Positions 52,247-62,422 are shown, numbered from the stretch's first letter. The stretch: DNA of 64,000 nt from Microbacterium paraoxydans (GCF_018224615.1 NZ_JAGTUK010000002.1:124001-188000), one strand, 5' to 3'. Made by a program: numbers and translations. The notes: a model not told the origin generated them from the sequence alone.

Positions 52247-53452
52247 ATGAGTCCGTCATCATCCCGTCCGCCCCGCTTCCGTCGAGCCATCGCGGCCGCT
52301 GCAGTGCTTGCCGCCGCCGGCGTGGCCTCTCTCGCGGGAACCGCCTCCGCCACGGCAGACACCACGACCGACGAGCCGAAACTCGCCGTCTACGTCGAGG
52401 TGAACTCGAACGATTTAGCGAACGTGGCCGATTACACCCTCGCGGATTCCGGGCGCCCCGCGGTCGATCTGGCGATGATCTTCGCCGCGAACATCAACTA
52501 CGACGGGCAGCAGGCGTACCTGCACCTCAACGACCGGGTGACCGAGACCCTGGCGGACGCGGAGAACCAGATCCGCCCCCTGCAGGCCCAGGGCACGAAG
52601 GTCCTGCTGTCGGTCCTCGGCAACCACCAGGGCGCCGGTTTCGCGAACTTCACGTCGTACGCCGCGGCCGATGCCTTCGCGGCGCAGCTCGCCGACGCGG
52701 TCACCCGGTACGGGCTCGACGGCATCGACTTCGACGACGAGTGGACCGAGTACGGCGCCAACGGCACGCCGCAGCCCAACGCCCAGTCGTTCGGCTGGCT
52801 CACCACCGCGCTCCGTGACCGGCTCGGGCCGGACAAGCTCATCACCCTCTACGCGATCGGCCCGTCGTACACGACCACCGACTTCACGCAGTTCGACGCG
52901 GGCGCCGTGATCGACTACGCCTGGAACCCGTACTACCCCACCTACGACGCCCCCACGGTGCCCAGGCTGGAAGACCGCTCGCGGCTCGGTGCGGCGGCGA
53001 TCGACCTCTCCCGCACCGATGCCGCGACCGCCGAGGACTTCGCGCAGCGCACGGTCGACGACGGCTACGGCGTGTACGTCGCGTACAACCTGACCGCGAC
53101 CGACCAGTCCGCCTACCTCTCCGGCATCACGCAGGCGCTCAAGGGCGAGGCCACCGTCTACCGCGCGCCCGCCGCCGACACCACGCCGCCCACGGTGAGC
53201 GTCAAGGACGGGGCCCGATTCACGAAGACCAAGGACGGCGGCTACAAGCGGGTGAGCTTCCAGCTGCACGACACGGGGCTGATCGACCGCATCGTCCTCA
53301 ACAGCGTGCCCACCGACCTGGACGACGCCGAGTGGCACGACCTCGACGTCGTGAAGCCCGGAGTGCTCGGCGCGACCGTGGGCGTCAACACGCTGCAGGT
53401 CGTCGACGCGGCGGGCAACACGACCGAGGTCGCGTTCATCCTGACGAAGTGA
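52247..53452 (+). CDS. Secreted GH18 endo-beta-N-acetylglucosaminidase (Endo H-like)
   Basis: A 401-residue secreted enzyme. The signal peptide covers about residues 1-40, with cleavage near ASATA. The GH18 catalytic domain (45-300) has YGLDGIDFDDEWTEYG, the D-x-x-D-x-D-E active site, and later YAWNPYYPTY and DGYGVYVAYNL. These match Streptomyces Endo H closely. A C-terminal beta domain of about 95 residues (from TPPTVSVKDGARF) is extra. The enzyme cuts between the two core GlcNAc residues of high-mannose N-glycans. AAGGAG precedes the ATG at some distance. Convergent with GH92, one base apart. Confidence 0.92.
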   Translation: MSPSSSRPPRFRRAIAAAAVLAAAGVASLAGTASATADTTTDEPKLAVYVEVNSNDLANVADYTLADSGRPAVDLAMIFAANINYDGQQAYLHLNDRVTETLADAENQIRPLQAQGTKVLLSVLGNHQGAGFANFTSYAAADAFAAQLADAVTRYGLDGIDFDDEWTEYGANGTPQPNAQSFGWLTTALRDRLGPDKLITLYAIGPSYTTTDFTQFDAGAVIDYAWNPYYPTYDAPTVPRLEDRSRLGAAAIDLSRTDAATAEDFAQRTVDDGYGVYVAYNLTATDQSAYLSGITQALKGEATVYRAPAADTTPPTVSVKDGARFTKTKDGGYKRVSFQLHDTGLIDRIVLNSVPTDLDDAEWHDLDVVKPGVLGATVGVNTLQVVDAAGNTTEVAFILTK

Positions 53453-53453
53453 C

Positions 53454-56400
53454 TCAGCCCAGGTCGAACAGCTCGAGCTGACGGATCGTGACCTCGGCAT
53501 CCGCGCACAGGCGGATCGCCGGGGTCACGGTGCGTGCGGCGAGGGTGAACGGGGTCGTGCGGTCGGCGGGCAGCGCCTCCGCATGGGTCAGGGGCGCCCG
53601 GAGCCAGGTGCCGTCCGGCCCCTCGACCTCCCAGTGCCAGGCGCCCGCCGCGGCCGCCGTCACCGCGGTCACGGTGACGTCGCTCACGGCCGTCGGCACG
53701 GGGAACCGCCATCCGATGCTGTCGCCGGGGCGCAGGGTGACACCGGCCGCGCCCGCCGGGGCTCCGTCGTCGAACAGCCGCGCCGCGTGGCCGATGCCGG
53801 GGGAGGAGAACGCCGTGCCGTCGCCCGAGGTCAGGTCGCGGTGCCACGGCTCCACGGGCGGGTGGCGGTCGGCGCGTTCCAGGGCCGCCGCGGGGTCCGT
53901 GCCGAACTCGAGCTCCAGCACCGCGTCGCCCGTCAGCGCGTCGATCGGGAGGTCGGCCGTGGGCAGGCGCATGCCGTCGAGCCGGGCGGCCGTGAGCACG
54001 TGTGCGCCGGGCTCGGTGCGGTGCACGCGGAGGCGCAGCGTCGATCCGTCGCCCCGGTCCACGCGGAGGTCGTCGAACAGGGGGGAACCAATGCGCAGGG
54101 TGCCGGCCGCGAGCTCCAGCGGGTACAGGCCCAGGGCGGCCCACAGCCACCAGGCGCTCATCTCGCCGTTGTCCTCGTCGCCCGGGAAGCCCTGGCCGAT
54201 GTGCGCGCCGGCGAACAGGCGACGGGCGAGGTCGTGCGTGACCGCGCCCGCGAGCCACGGGCGGTCGCTGAACGCGTACATCGCGGGGATGTGGTGGGCG
54301 GGCTGGTTCGAGATCGCGCACATGCCGGAACGCAGCGCCCGCGCCTCCCGCTGCTCGTGGATCACGGTGCCGTACGTGCCGCCGAAGCGCTCGTCCGCGG
54401 TCTCCGGCTCGGCGAACAGCGCATCGAGGTGGTGGCCGAACGCGGCCGGGCCACCATGCAGCGCCGCGAGCGCGGGGCCGTCGTGCACCGTGCCCACCGA
54501 CATCCCCCAGCCGTTGGTCTCGACGTTGTCGCCGCCCCACCGCCGCGGGTCGAAGTCCGCCGCGAACGCGCCGTCGGCGTCGCGGCCGCGGAAGAAGCCC
54601 GACCCGGGATCGAACAGCATCCGGGCGGAGCGCGAGCGATTGGTGAGGTAGCGGGCGAAGACGCGGTAGCGGGCGGCGTCCGCGGGAGAGGCGGCGTCGT
54701 CGGCGAGCTGCTGCGCGAAGCGGCCGAGGGCGGCGTCGCTCACGGCGTTCTCGATGCTCCAGCTCATGCCCTCCGGCACCTCGGACGCGATGTACCCCGT
54801 GAAGCGCCCGCGCTCGATGCCCTTGCGGCCGCGGCGTGCGTCGGGCCCGGGTTCGCACGCGTGACGCCAGCCGCTCTCGAACGCGGCCTCCCGGTCGAAC
54901 GCGACACCCCAGCGCGCGGCATCCGCGAAGATCTGGTCGCTCGACGTGCCCACCATGCTGTCGACGTACCCCGGGGCACTCCACCGCGCCATCCAGCCCC
55001 CGCGCCGGTACTGCGCCAGCTGCCCGTCGAGCAGTCGGCCCGTGAGCGCGGGGTCGAGCAGGGCGAGCGCGGGCCACTCGGTGCGGTACGTGTCCCAGTA
55101 GCCGTTGTTCACCACCAGCTCGCCCTCGGCCACGGGGGCGCTCGTGGCCGTCTCGCCGAACGGCTGCCGCGGCGCGAACACGTCGGCGAACCGCCACTCG
55201 GGCGCGGCGACGGTGCCCGCGTTCTCGCTCGCCGTGTTCGGGTACAGGTGCATGCGGTGCAGGGCGGCCGCGATCCGCGCGCGATGCTCCTCGTCGGCGA
55301 GCCCGCGGTACGGCTGCTCCGCGGCGGGCAGCGGCGGGATCGTCACGCGCCCGAGCAGCCGGTTCCACGCGGCGGCGGCGTCGGCGCGGAGCTCGTCGAA
55401 CGAGCGGGAGGGAGGAGCCTCCAGTGCGAGGCTGCGGCGGGCCTGCGCGACCGACAGGAACGACACCGCCACGCGCACCTCGAGGCTGCCGCGCGCGCCG
55501 AGGGACCCGGCCACGCGGGAGCGCCCGTCGTCGTCGAGCCGCGCCCGCTGCACCCCCGCACCCGAGCCGCCGACCGCGACGCCGGCGAAGTAGCACCGCG
55601 GGGCGTTGCCCCAGTCCTCCGGACCCTCCGGGATCCACCCCTCGAAGCCGCCGTCGTCCGTCCACGTGAGCCGTCCGTCGTCGGTGAGCTGATCGATCAC
55701 CATGCCGACCGCGGCGGCGGGGTCGTCCGCGGTCACGCGGAACACGCCCGTGTGCGAGGTCGCGGTCATGGCGCAGTGCAGCCCGTCGCCGAGGGCAGCC
55801 GCGTACTCGTGCGGCCGCGCTCGTTCGGTGCCCGGCACGATCCACCGCCGCCGCGCCGCGCGGGCGGAGTGCGCGCGGCTGAGGAACGGCATGAGCTGCA
55901 GCACCGAGCGGTCGCCGATCCACGGGCTGGGCTGGTGCGAGAACTGCAGCGCCTCCAGCCGGCGGCCCTGCGGGTCGTCGTGCACGAACGGGCGGTACGG
56001 CCAGCGGGCGTCGGCGGCATCGGTCGCGGGCGTCAGGAACGTGAAGCCGTGCGGCACCGCGACCGCGGGGATCGTGTTGCCGCGCGAGAACCGTGGACCG
56101 GAGTGGCTGCCGCGGCGGGTGTCCACGCGCTCCACCGGTGTCACCTCACCCACCGGGGGCTGCTCGGCCACCACGACCTGCACGAACCCGGTCGCGCGAG
56201 CGGGCAAACCCTCTGCGCCGCCGAGCGACGGCGCGCCCAGCACGAGCTCGACCGTCCAGCCGCCCTCGCCCTCGTCGGCCAGCGGCGCGAGGGCGACCGT
56301 GTCGGCGTTCCACTGCTCCGGCAGGCTCCACCGCGCCGCGAACTGCGCCTCGGGCGTGATCGGGGTGTCGTAGCGGTCGCGCACGGCCGTGTGGTCGCTC

Positions 56401-56672
56401 AGCCGGCGATCGCCCCGTCGCACGTCGACCGTCACCGCGAGCGCGGCGTGCGGAGCGTGCGTCGCATCGGGCCCGTCCGCGTAGAATGCCCAGTGCATCA
56501 CCGTGTCCGGCGTGACCGCGACGTCGGTGAGCCCCGGCGCGTCGAGGCGCTGCGGCCCGAGGGCGGGGTCGAACGCGAACGCGAACACGTCGCCCCGCAG
56601 CACCCCGGCGTGCGGGCGCGACGACGGGGGATCGGCCGGACCGGCGGCCGGGGTCAGCTCCGCCGCGGTCAC
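53454..56672 (-). CDS. GH92 alpha-mannosidase
   Basis: A 1072-residue cytoplasmic enzyme with a GTG start overlapping the permease stop (GTGA). About 300 N-terminal residues hold a beta-rich domain. The GH92 core follows with NNGYWDTYRTEWPAL, APGYVDSMVGTSSDQ, GMSWSIENAVSD, CAISNQPAHHIP and GFPGDEDNGEMSAWW, the last holding catalytic acids. A C-terminal discoidin-like sandwich ends it. GH92 are Ca-dependent exo-alpha-mannosidases, many alpha-1,2-specific. No signal peptide, so it trims imported glycans. Confidence 0.93.
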   Translation of the reverse strand: MTAAELTPAAGPADPPSSRPHAGVLRGDVFAFAFDPALGPQRLDAPGLTDVAVTPDTVMHWAFYADGPDATHAPHAALAVTVDVRRGDRRLSDHTAVRDRYDTPITPEAQFAARWSLPEQWNADTVALAPLADEGEGGWTVELVLGAPSLGGAEGLPARATGFVQVVVAEQPPVGEVTPVERVDTRRGSHSGPRFSRGNTIPAVAVPHGFTFLTPATDAADARWPYRPFVHDDPQGRRLEALQFSHQPSPWIGDRSVLQLMPFLSRAHSARAARRRWIVPGTERARPHEYAAALGDGLHCAMTATSHTGVFRVTADDPAAAVGMVIDQLTDDGRLTWTDDGGFEGWIPEGPEDWGNAPRCYFAGVAVGGSGAGVQRARLDDDGRSRVAGSLGARGSLEVRVAVSFLSVAQARRSLALEAPPSRSFDELRADAAAAWNRLLGRVTIPPLPAAEQPYRGLADEEHRARIAAALHRMHLYPNTASENAGTVAAPEWRFADVFAPRQPFGETATSAPVAEGELVVNNGYWDTYRTEWPALALLDPALTGRLLDGQLAQYRRGGWMARWSAPGYVDSMVGTSSDQIFADAARWGVAFDREAAFESGWRHACEPGPDARRGRKGIERGRFTGYIASEVPEGMSWSIENAVSDAALGRFAQQLADDAASPADAARYRVFARYLTNRSRSARMLFDPGSGFFRGRDADGAFAADFDPRRWGGDNVETNGWGMSVGTVHDGPALAALHGGPAAFGHHLDALFAEPETADERFGGTYGTVIHEQREARALRSGMCAISNQPAHHIPAMYAFSDRPWLAGAVTHDLARRLFAGAHIGQGFPGDEDNGEMSAWWLWAALGLYPLELAAGTLRIGSPLFDDLRVDRGDGSTLRLRVHRTEPGAHVLTAARLDGMRLPTADLPIDALTGDAVLELEFGTDPAAALERADRHPPVEPWHRDLTSGDGTAFSSPGIGHAARLFDDGAPAGAAGVTLRPGDSIGWRFPVPTAVSDVTVTAVTAAAAGAWHWEVEGPDGTWLRAPLTHAEALPADRTTPFTLAARTVTPAIRLCADAEVTIRQLELFDLG

Positions 56673-57601
56673 CCCTTCAGCGCACCCTCCTGCACGCCCT
56701 TGAAGAAGAACCGCTGCGTGAAGGAGAACATGATCACGATCGGCACGAGCGCGATCATGGTGCCCGCCGCGATCAGGCGAGGGTCGACCGAGAAGCTGCT
56801 GTTCAGATAGGCCATGCCCACCGTGAGGGTGTACTTGGCGGGGTCGGACAGCACGATCAGCGGCCACAGGTAGTCGTCCCACGCGCCGATGAACGCGAAG
56901 ATCGCCACGACCGACACCATGCCGCGGATGTTCGGCCACACGATGTGCCGGATGCGCTGCCAGGTGGTCGCGCCGTCCACGGTCGCCGCGTCGAGCACGT
57001 CCTTCGGGATCATGCGGCAGGCGGTCGCCACGAGCAGCACGTTCATGGCGCTGATCGCCCCGGGGAGGAACACGCCCCACAGGGTGTCGGCGAGGCCGAG
57101 CGCCCGGATCGTGAGGAAGTTGCTGGTCACGGTCACCTCGCCGGGGAACAGCAGGGTGGACAGCAGGATGCCCATCACGATCCACTTGCCGCGGAACCGC
57201 ATGCACCCCAGCGCGTAGCCGGCGAACGTCGCCAGGATCACGTTGCTCAGCACGGTGCCCAGCGACACCAGCAGCGAGTGCCAGGCGTAGAGGTACACCG
57301 GCACGATGTCGGCCACCGTGCTGTAGTTCCGCAGCGTGGGGTCGCGCGGGATGAGCTCGGGCGGGAACGAGTAGATGTTCTCCTGCGGGCCCTTGAACGA
57401 CGTGGACAGCTGCCACACGAACGGCCCGATCACCAGGAACAGCACCAGGAGCAGCAGCGCGTAGCGGCCGATCAGTCCGCCCAGCGTCGGCTTGCTGAAG
57501 TCGCCGGAGCCGCGGCGGCGGAAGATGCGCTCGCGTGCCGGTCGGGCCGGGGCCTGCTCGGGGCGGCGGTCGTCGGTGCGCGGCGGGGTGAGCGTGGTCA
57601 T
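56669..57601 (-). CDS. CUT1 permease (MalG-like), N-glycan importer
   Basis: A 310-residue, six-TM permease. A basic N-terminal tail precedes TM1 (YALLLLVLFLVIGPFVWQLS); the EAA loop is DVLDAATVDGATTWQRIRHI. It overlaps the preceding permease by 4 bases and the GH92 start by 4 bases. Confidence 0.93.
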   Translation of the reverse strand: MTTLTPPRTDDRRPEQAPARPARERIFRRRGSGDFSKPTLGGLIGRYALLLLVLFLVIGPFVWQLSTSFKGPQENIYSFPPELIPRDPTLRNYSTVADIVPVYLYAWHSLLVSLGTVLSNVILATFAGYALGCMRFRGKWIVMGILLSTLLFPGEVTVTSNFLTIRALGLADTLWGVFLPGAISAMNVLLVATACRMIPKDVLDAATVDGATTWQRIRHIVWPNIRGMVSVVAIFAFIGAWDDYLWPLIVLSDPAKYTLTVGMAYLNSSFSVDPRLIAAGTMIALVPIVIMFSFTQRFFFKGVQEGALKG

Positions 57602-58485
57602 GCGGACGCCTTCGCCTTCTTCTCACGGTTCATGAACGCGATCGCCGCCAGCGGCACGAGTGTCAGCAGGAACAGCGCCACGCTGATCGCGGACGCGTAG
57701 CCGATGTTGCCGTTGAGCCCGGAGCCCACCTGACGGATCAGCATCACGAGCGACATGTCGTAGCCGCCGGGGCCGCCCGTGCTCTTCGACAGCACGTCGA
57801 GCTCGGCGAACACCCGCATGGCCGATACGGCGATGAGCACCGCGATCAGGAGCATGGCGCCGCGCACCGACGGCACGGTCACGGAGAGGAAGCGGCGGAA
57901 CGACCCGGCGCCGTCGAGCATGGCCGCCTCGTGCAGCTCCTTGCCGACGTTCCCGAGAGCGGCGAGGTACACCACCATGTAGTAGCCCAGGCCCTTCCAC
58001 ACCGTGAGCAGGATGGCGCAGCCGAGCAGCAGCCACCGGTCGACCAGGAACGCCATGGGCTTGTCGATGAGGCCGAGGAACTCGAGCGTCTGGTTGATGA
58101 TGCCGCGGCTGTCGAACAGCCAGGTCCAGATCAGGGCGACCACGACCACCGAGGCGATCACCGGGAAGTAGAACGTGGTGCGGAAGAACGAGATGCCCGG
58201 CAGCTTCTTCTGCACCAGCAGGGCCAGCAGCAGCGGGAGGATCGTGAGCAGCGGCACGCACACCACCACGTAGATGAGGCACGTGGTGAGCGCGTTCCAG
58301 AACATCTCGTCGCCGAACATGCGCTCGTAGTTCGCGCCGCCGACGAATTCGGGTGTCCGCAGCGGGCGGGCGTTCGTGAAGCTGAGGACGACCGTGTTGA
58401 GGAACGGCCAGAGCGCGAACACCAGCACCCAGATCACGGCGGGGGCGAGGAGCAGCCACGGCGTGAACCACCGGTGCGATCTCAT
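57598..58485 (-). CDS. CUT1 permease (MalF-like), N-glycan importer
   Basis: A 295-residue, six-TM permease. ATG 58485 is chosen because GGAGG lies 7 bases upstream; an in-frame GTG at 58530 overlaps the binding-protein stop but lacks an SD. EAA loop: ELHEAAMLDGAGSFRRFLSVTVP. Confidence 0.92.
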   Translation of the reverse strand: MRSHRWFTPWLLLAPAVIWVLVFALWPFLNTVVLSFTNARPLRTPEFVGGANYERMFGDEMFWNALTTCLIYVVVCVPLLTILPLLLALLVQKKLPGISFFRTTFYFPVIASVVVVALIWTWLFDSRGIINQTLEFLGLIDKPMAFLVDRWLLLGCAILLTVWKGLGYYMVVYLAALGNVGKELHEAAMLDGAGSFRRFLSVTVPSVRGAMLLIAVLIAVSAMRVFAELDVLSKSTGGPGGYDMSLVMLIRQVGSGLNGNIGYASAISVALFLLTLVPLAAIAFMNREKKAKASA

Positions 58486-58526
58486 CGTCTTCCTCCGGCT
58501 CCGGGCGCCGGTGTCCGCGCGCGTGC

Positions 58527-59828
58527 TCACTGGTCCACGCGGTTCGCGTTGGCGTACTCGACGATCTTGTCGAGCTGCGTCTTCGGGTCGGCCTCGCCGT
58601 TGACCGCGAGCGCGATCTGCTGCGTCATGTACGTCGCCATGTCGGACGTCCACTGGAACGGCAGCGCCTTGGCGTCCTTCATCGCACCGAACACCGTGTC
58701 GATCGCGGCGAGCTGCTTCTCGTCGGTGACGGTGGAGGCGATGTTCTCGACGACCTTGTCGCCACCCTCCGCGGTGCCGGGCGCCGTGCCGACCGCGAGC
58801 GAGGAGAAGGCGATCTGGTTCTCCTCGTTGGTCGCGAACTCGGCGAAGGCGAGGGCGGCCTCCTTGTTGTCGGAGTCGGCGGAGACGTTCAGGCCCTGCA
58901 CGTAGAGCGGGGCGATGCCGAGGCGCGGCGTGGCGACCGTGTTGGCCAGGAGCGAGGGTGCGTCCTTCTGGAGGTCGGTCGTGAAGCCCGTACCGCCGGT
59001 GGTGAAGGCCACCTTCTCCTGGATGTAGGCCTCCGCGTTGCCGCCGTAGTCGCCGGTGAGGGCTTCGGCGGGCATGGCGCCCGCGGCGTACGCGTCGGCG
59101 TACTTCTGGATGATCGCGGCGGCCTCGTCGGTGTTGAAGTCGAACTCGCCCTTGTCGTTGATGACCTCCATGCCGGCGGCCGTGAAGGTGTCGAGTGCGG
59201 GGATGGAGGAGAGCAGCTGCACCTTCCCGCCCGACTCGGTGGCCACGTCGGTCGCGAGCGTGAGCAGTTCGTCGACCGTGGTGGGCAGGTTGTCGGCGGT
59301 CACGCCGTAGGGCGCGAGCTGGGCCAGGTTCCACCACGACGCGTCGCTGGAGAGGTACCAGGGCAGGCCGTAGGTGCCGTCGACGCCCGGGTACTGGCTG
59401 TAGGCCTCCCACGCGCCGGTGTTGTACGCGGACTTCAGGTCGGGGTCGGCGGTGTCGAGGTCGACGAGCTTGCCGGCGGCGACGAGCGGGTAGGCGATGT
59501 CGGGCGGCAGGTTGAGCACGTCGGGGAGGGTGTCGGCGTTGGCCTGGCTGAGGATCTTCTCCTGGTAGCCGTCGCCGGGCTGGTCGAGCCATTCGACCGT
59601 GACGTCGGGGTGCTCCTTCTCGAATGCCGCGATGAGGTCTTCGAAGTAGGGCGTGAACTTCTCGTTCTTGAGCGACCAGGTCTGGAACTGGATCGTGCCG
59701 CTCAGATCGCCGGAGGTGTCGATCGGTCCGGCGTCTGCGGAGCCGGCGCCACCGCCGGTGCAACCGGCGAGCGCGAGGGCGCCGATCGTGAAGGTTGCCA
59801 GTGCAGCCAGGCGTGCGGGAACTCTCAT
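58527..59828 (-). CDS. Sugar-binding lipoprotein, N-glycan importer
   Basis: A 433-residue lipoprotein. The signal peptide ends in the lipobox ALALAGC, followed by a family-1 solute-binding fold (FQTWSLKNEKFTPYFEDLIAAFEKEHP, then aromatic-rich GLPWYLSSDASWWNLAQL in the pocket). First gene of a four-gene operon with both permeases and GH92, under operator B. Expected to bind mannose-rich oligosaccharides released by the Endo H-like enzyme; inferred. Confidence 0.9.
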   Translation of the reverse strand: MRVPARLAALATFTIGALALAGCTGGGAGSADAGPIDTSGDLSGTIQFQTWSLKNEKFTPYFEDLIAAFEKEHPDVTVEWLDQPGDGYQEKILSQANADTLPDVLNLPPDIAYPLVAAGKLVDLDTADPDLKSAYNTGAWEAYSQYPGVDGTYGLPWYLSSDASWWNLAQLAPYGVTADNLPTTVDELLTLATDVATESGGKVQLLSSIPALDTFTAAGMEVINDKGEFDFNTDEAAAIIQKYADAYAAGAMPAEALTGDYGGNAEAYIQEKVAFTTGGTGFTTDLQKDAPSLLANTVATPRLGIAPLYVQGLNVSADSDNKEAALAFAEFATNEENQIAFSSLAVGTAPGTAEGGDKVVENIASTVTDEKQLAAIDTVFGAMKDAKALPFQWTSDMATYMTQQIALAVNGEADPKTQLDKIVEYANANRVDQ

Positions 59829-59879
59829 CGTGCTTCTTCCTCGAGGCGGGCGATTCGGCGCGGCTCCGCGAGAGCGGGA

Positions 59880-59893
59880 CTACAGCGCTTTAG
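59880..59893. promoter_or_regulatory. LacI-type operator B of the N-glycan regulon
   Basis: CTACAGCGCTTTAG, 52 bases before the binding-protein ATG (minus strand). One mismatch from the perfect palindrome CTAAAGCGCTTTAG. Confidence 0.75.
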
Positions 59894-59980
59894 CTGATGA
59901 AACCATCCGATTCCGTCGCTGTCAAGGGACCCGGCTCCGAGGTCGCGCGGCGAGCGGAATCCCGTCTCCTGCATCCGCTG

Positions 59981-59994
59981 CTCAAGCGTTATAG
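59981..59994. promoter_or_regulatory. LacI-type operator C of the N-glycan regulon
   Basis: CTCAAGCGTTATAG, 49 bases before the GH5 ATG on the plus strand. Shares the CTnnAnCGnTwTAG form. Confidence 0.65.
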
Positions 59995-60043
59995 TGGGGC
60001 GACCTGTCCTCGTCGAAGGACTCCCTCCGAAAGGTGCGAACAC

Positions 60044-61354
60044 ATGACGCAGCGTGGCGCTCTCGACGCTCCCCTGAGATTCGGGGCGAACTACACGCCG
60101 TCGAAGGACTGGATGCACTCCTGGCTCGACTTCACGCCCGACGACGTGCGCCGCGACTTCGCCGCGCTCGCCGAGCTGGGCCTCGACCACGTGCGCGTGT
60201 TCCCCCTGTGGACGGTGCTGCAGCCCAACCGCACGCTCATCCGCGCCAAGGCGCTCGACGACGTGCGCGCCATGGTCGACATCGCCGCCGAGTTCGGGCT
60301 CGACGCGAGCGTCGACGTGATCCAGGGGCACCTGTCGAGCTTCGACTTCGTGCCCGCGTGGCTGTACACGTGGCACGACCGCAACATGTTCACCGACCCG
60401 AAGGCCCTCGACGGCCAGGTCGCGCTGGTGCAGCGGCTCGCCGAGACCCTGCGCGACGCGCCCAACTTCCTCGGGCTCACGCTCGGCAACGAGGTCAACC
60501 AGTTCTCGGCGCACACGCACCCCTCGCCGTGGCCGGTCACGGTCGACGAGGCGGGCGCCTGGATCGAGACGCTGCTCGCGGCGGCCGAGGGCGCGGCGCC
60601 CGGGCTGCCGCACGTGCACAGCGAGTACGACGCGGTCTGGTACATGGACGACCACGGCTTCACGCCGGCCCACGCCTCGCGCCTGGGCGCCATGACCACC
60701 ATCCACTCCTGGATCTTCAACGGCACGGCGCAGCGCTACGGCGGGCGTTCGGTCGCGGCCGACCGGCACGCGGAGTACCTGATCGAGCTGTCGCGGGCGT
60801 TCGCGACCGATCCGCAGCGACCCGTGTGGCTGCAGGAGGTGGGCGCACCGTCGAACTGCCTGGAGCCCGATGAGATGCCCGGGTTCCTGGAGGCGACGCT
60901 GCGTTCCTCGGTCCGCACGCACAACCTGTGGGGTGTCACGTGGTGGTGCTCCCACGACGTGAGCCGCGAGCTGGGCGACTTCCCCGAGCTGGAGTACTCG
61001 CTCGGCCTGATCGGCCAGAACGGTGCGGCCAAGCCCCTCGGCCGCCGGTTCGCCGAACTGATCCCCGAGCTGCGCGCCCGCGTGGCCGCCCCCGCACGGC
61101 CCACCGCGATCGTGGTCGAGGTCGACGAGCGCGAGGTGCCCGTGAGCCGCGCGGCGCTGAGCCCCGGCGGCGCGGTGTTCCAGGCGTGGGTGGATGCGTG
61201 CGCGGCGGGGCTCGACCCGGCCCTCGTGACCTCGCAGACCGCGCAGGACCCGGTGGCGCTCGAGGCGCGCGGCATCGTGCAGCTCATCCGACCCGACCTG
61301 GCCGACGGCGCGGTGGACCGCTACGGCTCGGTCAACACCGTCGTCGACGCCTGA
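60044..61354 (+). CDS. GH5-type beta-mannosidase (GH5_18-like)
   Basis: A 436-residue cytoplasmic (beta/alpha)8 hydrolase. The acid/base Glu is in [10 protein letters not shown] near residue 150 and the nucleophile Glu in VWLQEVGAP near residue 265. The start [17 protein letters not shown] and [16 protein letters not shown] fit subfamily GH5_18. A GH5_18 enzyme of Bifidobacterium cleaves the core Man-beta-1,4-GlcNAc of N-glycans, exactly the last bond this locus would need to break. AAAGGTG lies before the ATG. The subfamily call is from memory of motifs. Confidence 0.82.
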   Translation: MTQRGALDAPLRFGANYTPSKDWMHSWLDFTPDDVRRDFAALAELGLDHVRVFPLWTVLQPNRTLIRAKALDDVRAMVDIAAEFGLDASVDVIQGHLSSFDFVPAWLYTWHDRNMFTDPKALDGQVALVQRLAETLRDAPNFLGLTLGNEVNQFSAHTHPSPWPVTVDEAGAWIETLLAAAEGAAPGLPHVHSEYDAVWYMDDHGFTPAHASRLGAMTTIHSWIFNGTAQRYGGRSVAADRHAEYLIELSRAFATDPQRPVWLQEVGAPSNCLEPDEMPGFLEATLRSSVRTHNLWGVTWWCSHDVSRELGDFPELEYSLGLIGQNGAAKPLGRRFAELIPELRARVAAPARPTAIVVEVDEREVPVSRAALSPGGAVFQAWVDACAAGLDPALVTSQTAQDPVALEARGIVQLIRPDLADGAVDRYGSVNTVVDA

Positions 61355-61369
61355 CACCGGTCGCGCGGG

Positions 61370-62395
61370 TCAGGCCGCGGGCGGCGCAGTGCTCTCGCGC
61401 GCCGTGAGCGTCGGCGTCGGACCGGCCACGCTCGGCAGCGTCGCGCCCGCGTCGATCTGCTGCAGCAGCAGCGTGGCGGCCTGCTCGCCCAGCTCGAACG
61501 TGTCGCGCGTCATGGCGGTGATGGACGGGTTGATGAGCCCCGCGATCACGGAGTCGTCGAACGACGCGAGCGACACGTCGCGCGGCACGGTGCGGCCCAT
61601 CTCCTGCGCGACGCGGAGCCCGGCGACCGCCATCACGTCGTTGTCGTAGACGATCGCGGTCGGCCGCTGCTTGCCGGAGAGGAGGGCGCGCGTCACCGCA
61701 GACGCCCGGGAGGGGGAGAAGTCGGTGGCGATCACCTCGCCCGTGACGCCGTCGGCGGTCATGCGCTCGATCACCGCGACCCGCAGGCGGGTGTGCTCCA
61801 GCTCGGCGGGTCCGGCGACGTAGGCGATGCGACTGTGGCCGAGGGCGGCGAGATACGAGAAGAGCGTCTCGGCCACCTCCTCGTCGCCGATCCACACGCT
61901 CGGGACGGCGCCGTCGGGCGAGGGCTTGGAGCCGATCATGACGGCGCGGGCGTCGAGCGCGGCGATGTTGTCGCCGCGGGGGTCGTCGTCACGGGGATCG
62001 ATGAAGATGATGCCGTCGACCTGGTTCGACGACCGCCACTGTCGGTGCACCTCCATCTCCTCGTCGATATCGGCGACCAGGCGCAGCTGCAGGCTGACCT
62101 TGCTCTCCGACAGCCGCGACTCGATGCCGGCGATGAGGTCGGTGAAGAAGGCCTCGGAGCCGAGGGAGCGGGCAGGACGGGCGAGCGCGAAGCCCACCGC
62201 GTTCGCCCGGGCGCCGACCAGGGCGCGGGCCGCCGAGCTCGGCTGCCAGTGGTGCTCCTCGATGATCGCGAGGATGCGCTGCCGCGTCTCCTCGCTCACG
62301 CCGGGACGGCCGTTCAGGGCGAAGGACACGGCGCCGGGGGAGACGCCGGCCAGTCGCGCGATATCCGCGATCGTGACGCGTTTCCCCGTGGCCAT
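61370..62395 (-). CDS. LacI family regulator of the N-glycan regulon
   Basis: A 341-residue regulator. HTH: RVTIADIARLAGVSPGAVSF followed by ALNGRPGVSEETRQRI; hinge: WQPSSAARAL. A LacI-type ligand domain follows (GHSRIAYVAGP, YDNDVMAVAGLRVA, SLASFDDS). ATG 62395 has AGGG 8 bases upstream; ATG 62401 is also possible. Convergent with GH5 and divergent from GH38. Operators of one type occur before every unit of the locus, including its own gene. The inducer is probably a mannose-containing fragment. Confidence 0.93.
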   Translation of the reverse strand: MATGKRVTIADIARLAGVSPGAVSFALNGRPGVSEETRQRILAIIEEHHWQPSSAARALVGARANAVGFALARPARSLGSEAFFTDLIAGIESRLSESKVSLQLRLVADIDEEMEVHRQWRSSNQVDGIIFIDPRDDDPRGDNIAALDARAVMIGSKPSPDGAVPSVWIGDEEVAETLFSYLAALGHSRIAYVAGPAELEHTRLRVAVIERMTADGVTGEVIATDFSPSRASAVTRALLSGKQRPTAIVYDNDVMAVAGLRVAQEMGRTVPRDVSLASFDDSVIAGLINPSITAMTRDTFELGEQAATLLLQQIDAGATLPSVAGPTPTLTARESTAPPAA

Positions 62396-62408
62396 AGGCA
62401 TCACCCTA

Positions 62409-62422
62409 CTTGATCGGTTTAG
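62409..62422. promoter_or_regulatory. LacI-type operator D of the N-glycan regulon
   Basis: CTTGATCGGTTTAG, 14 bases before the LacI ATG, so probably for autoregulation. Confidence 0.65.

Noticed and set aside
58486..58530. GTG 58530 as start of the N-glycan MalF-like permease
   Set aside because: It overlaps the previous stop attractively, but the GGAGG 7 bases before ATG 58485 is far stronger evidence.
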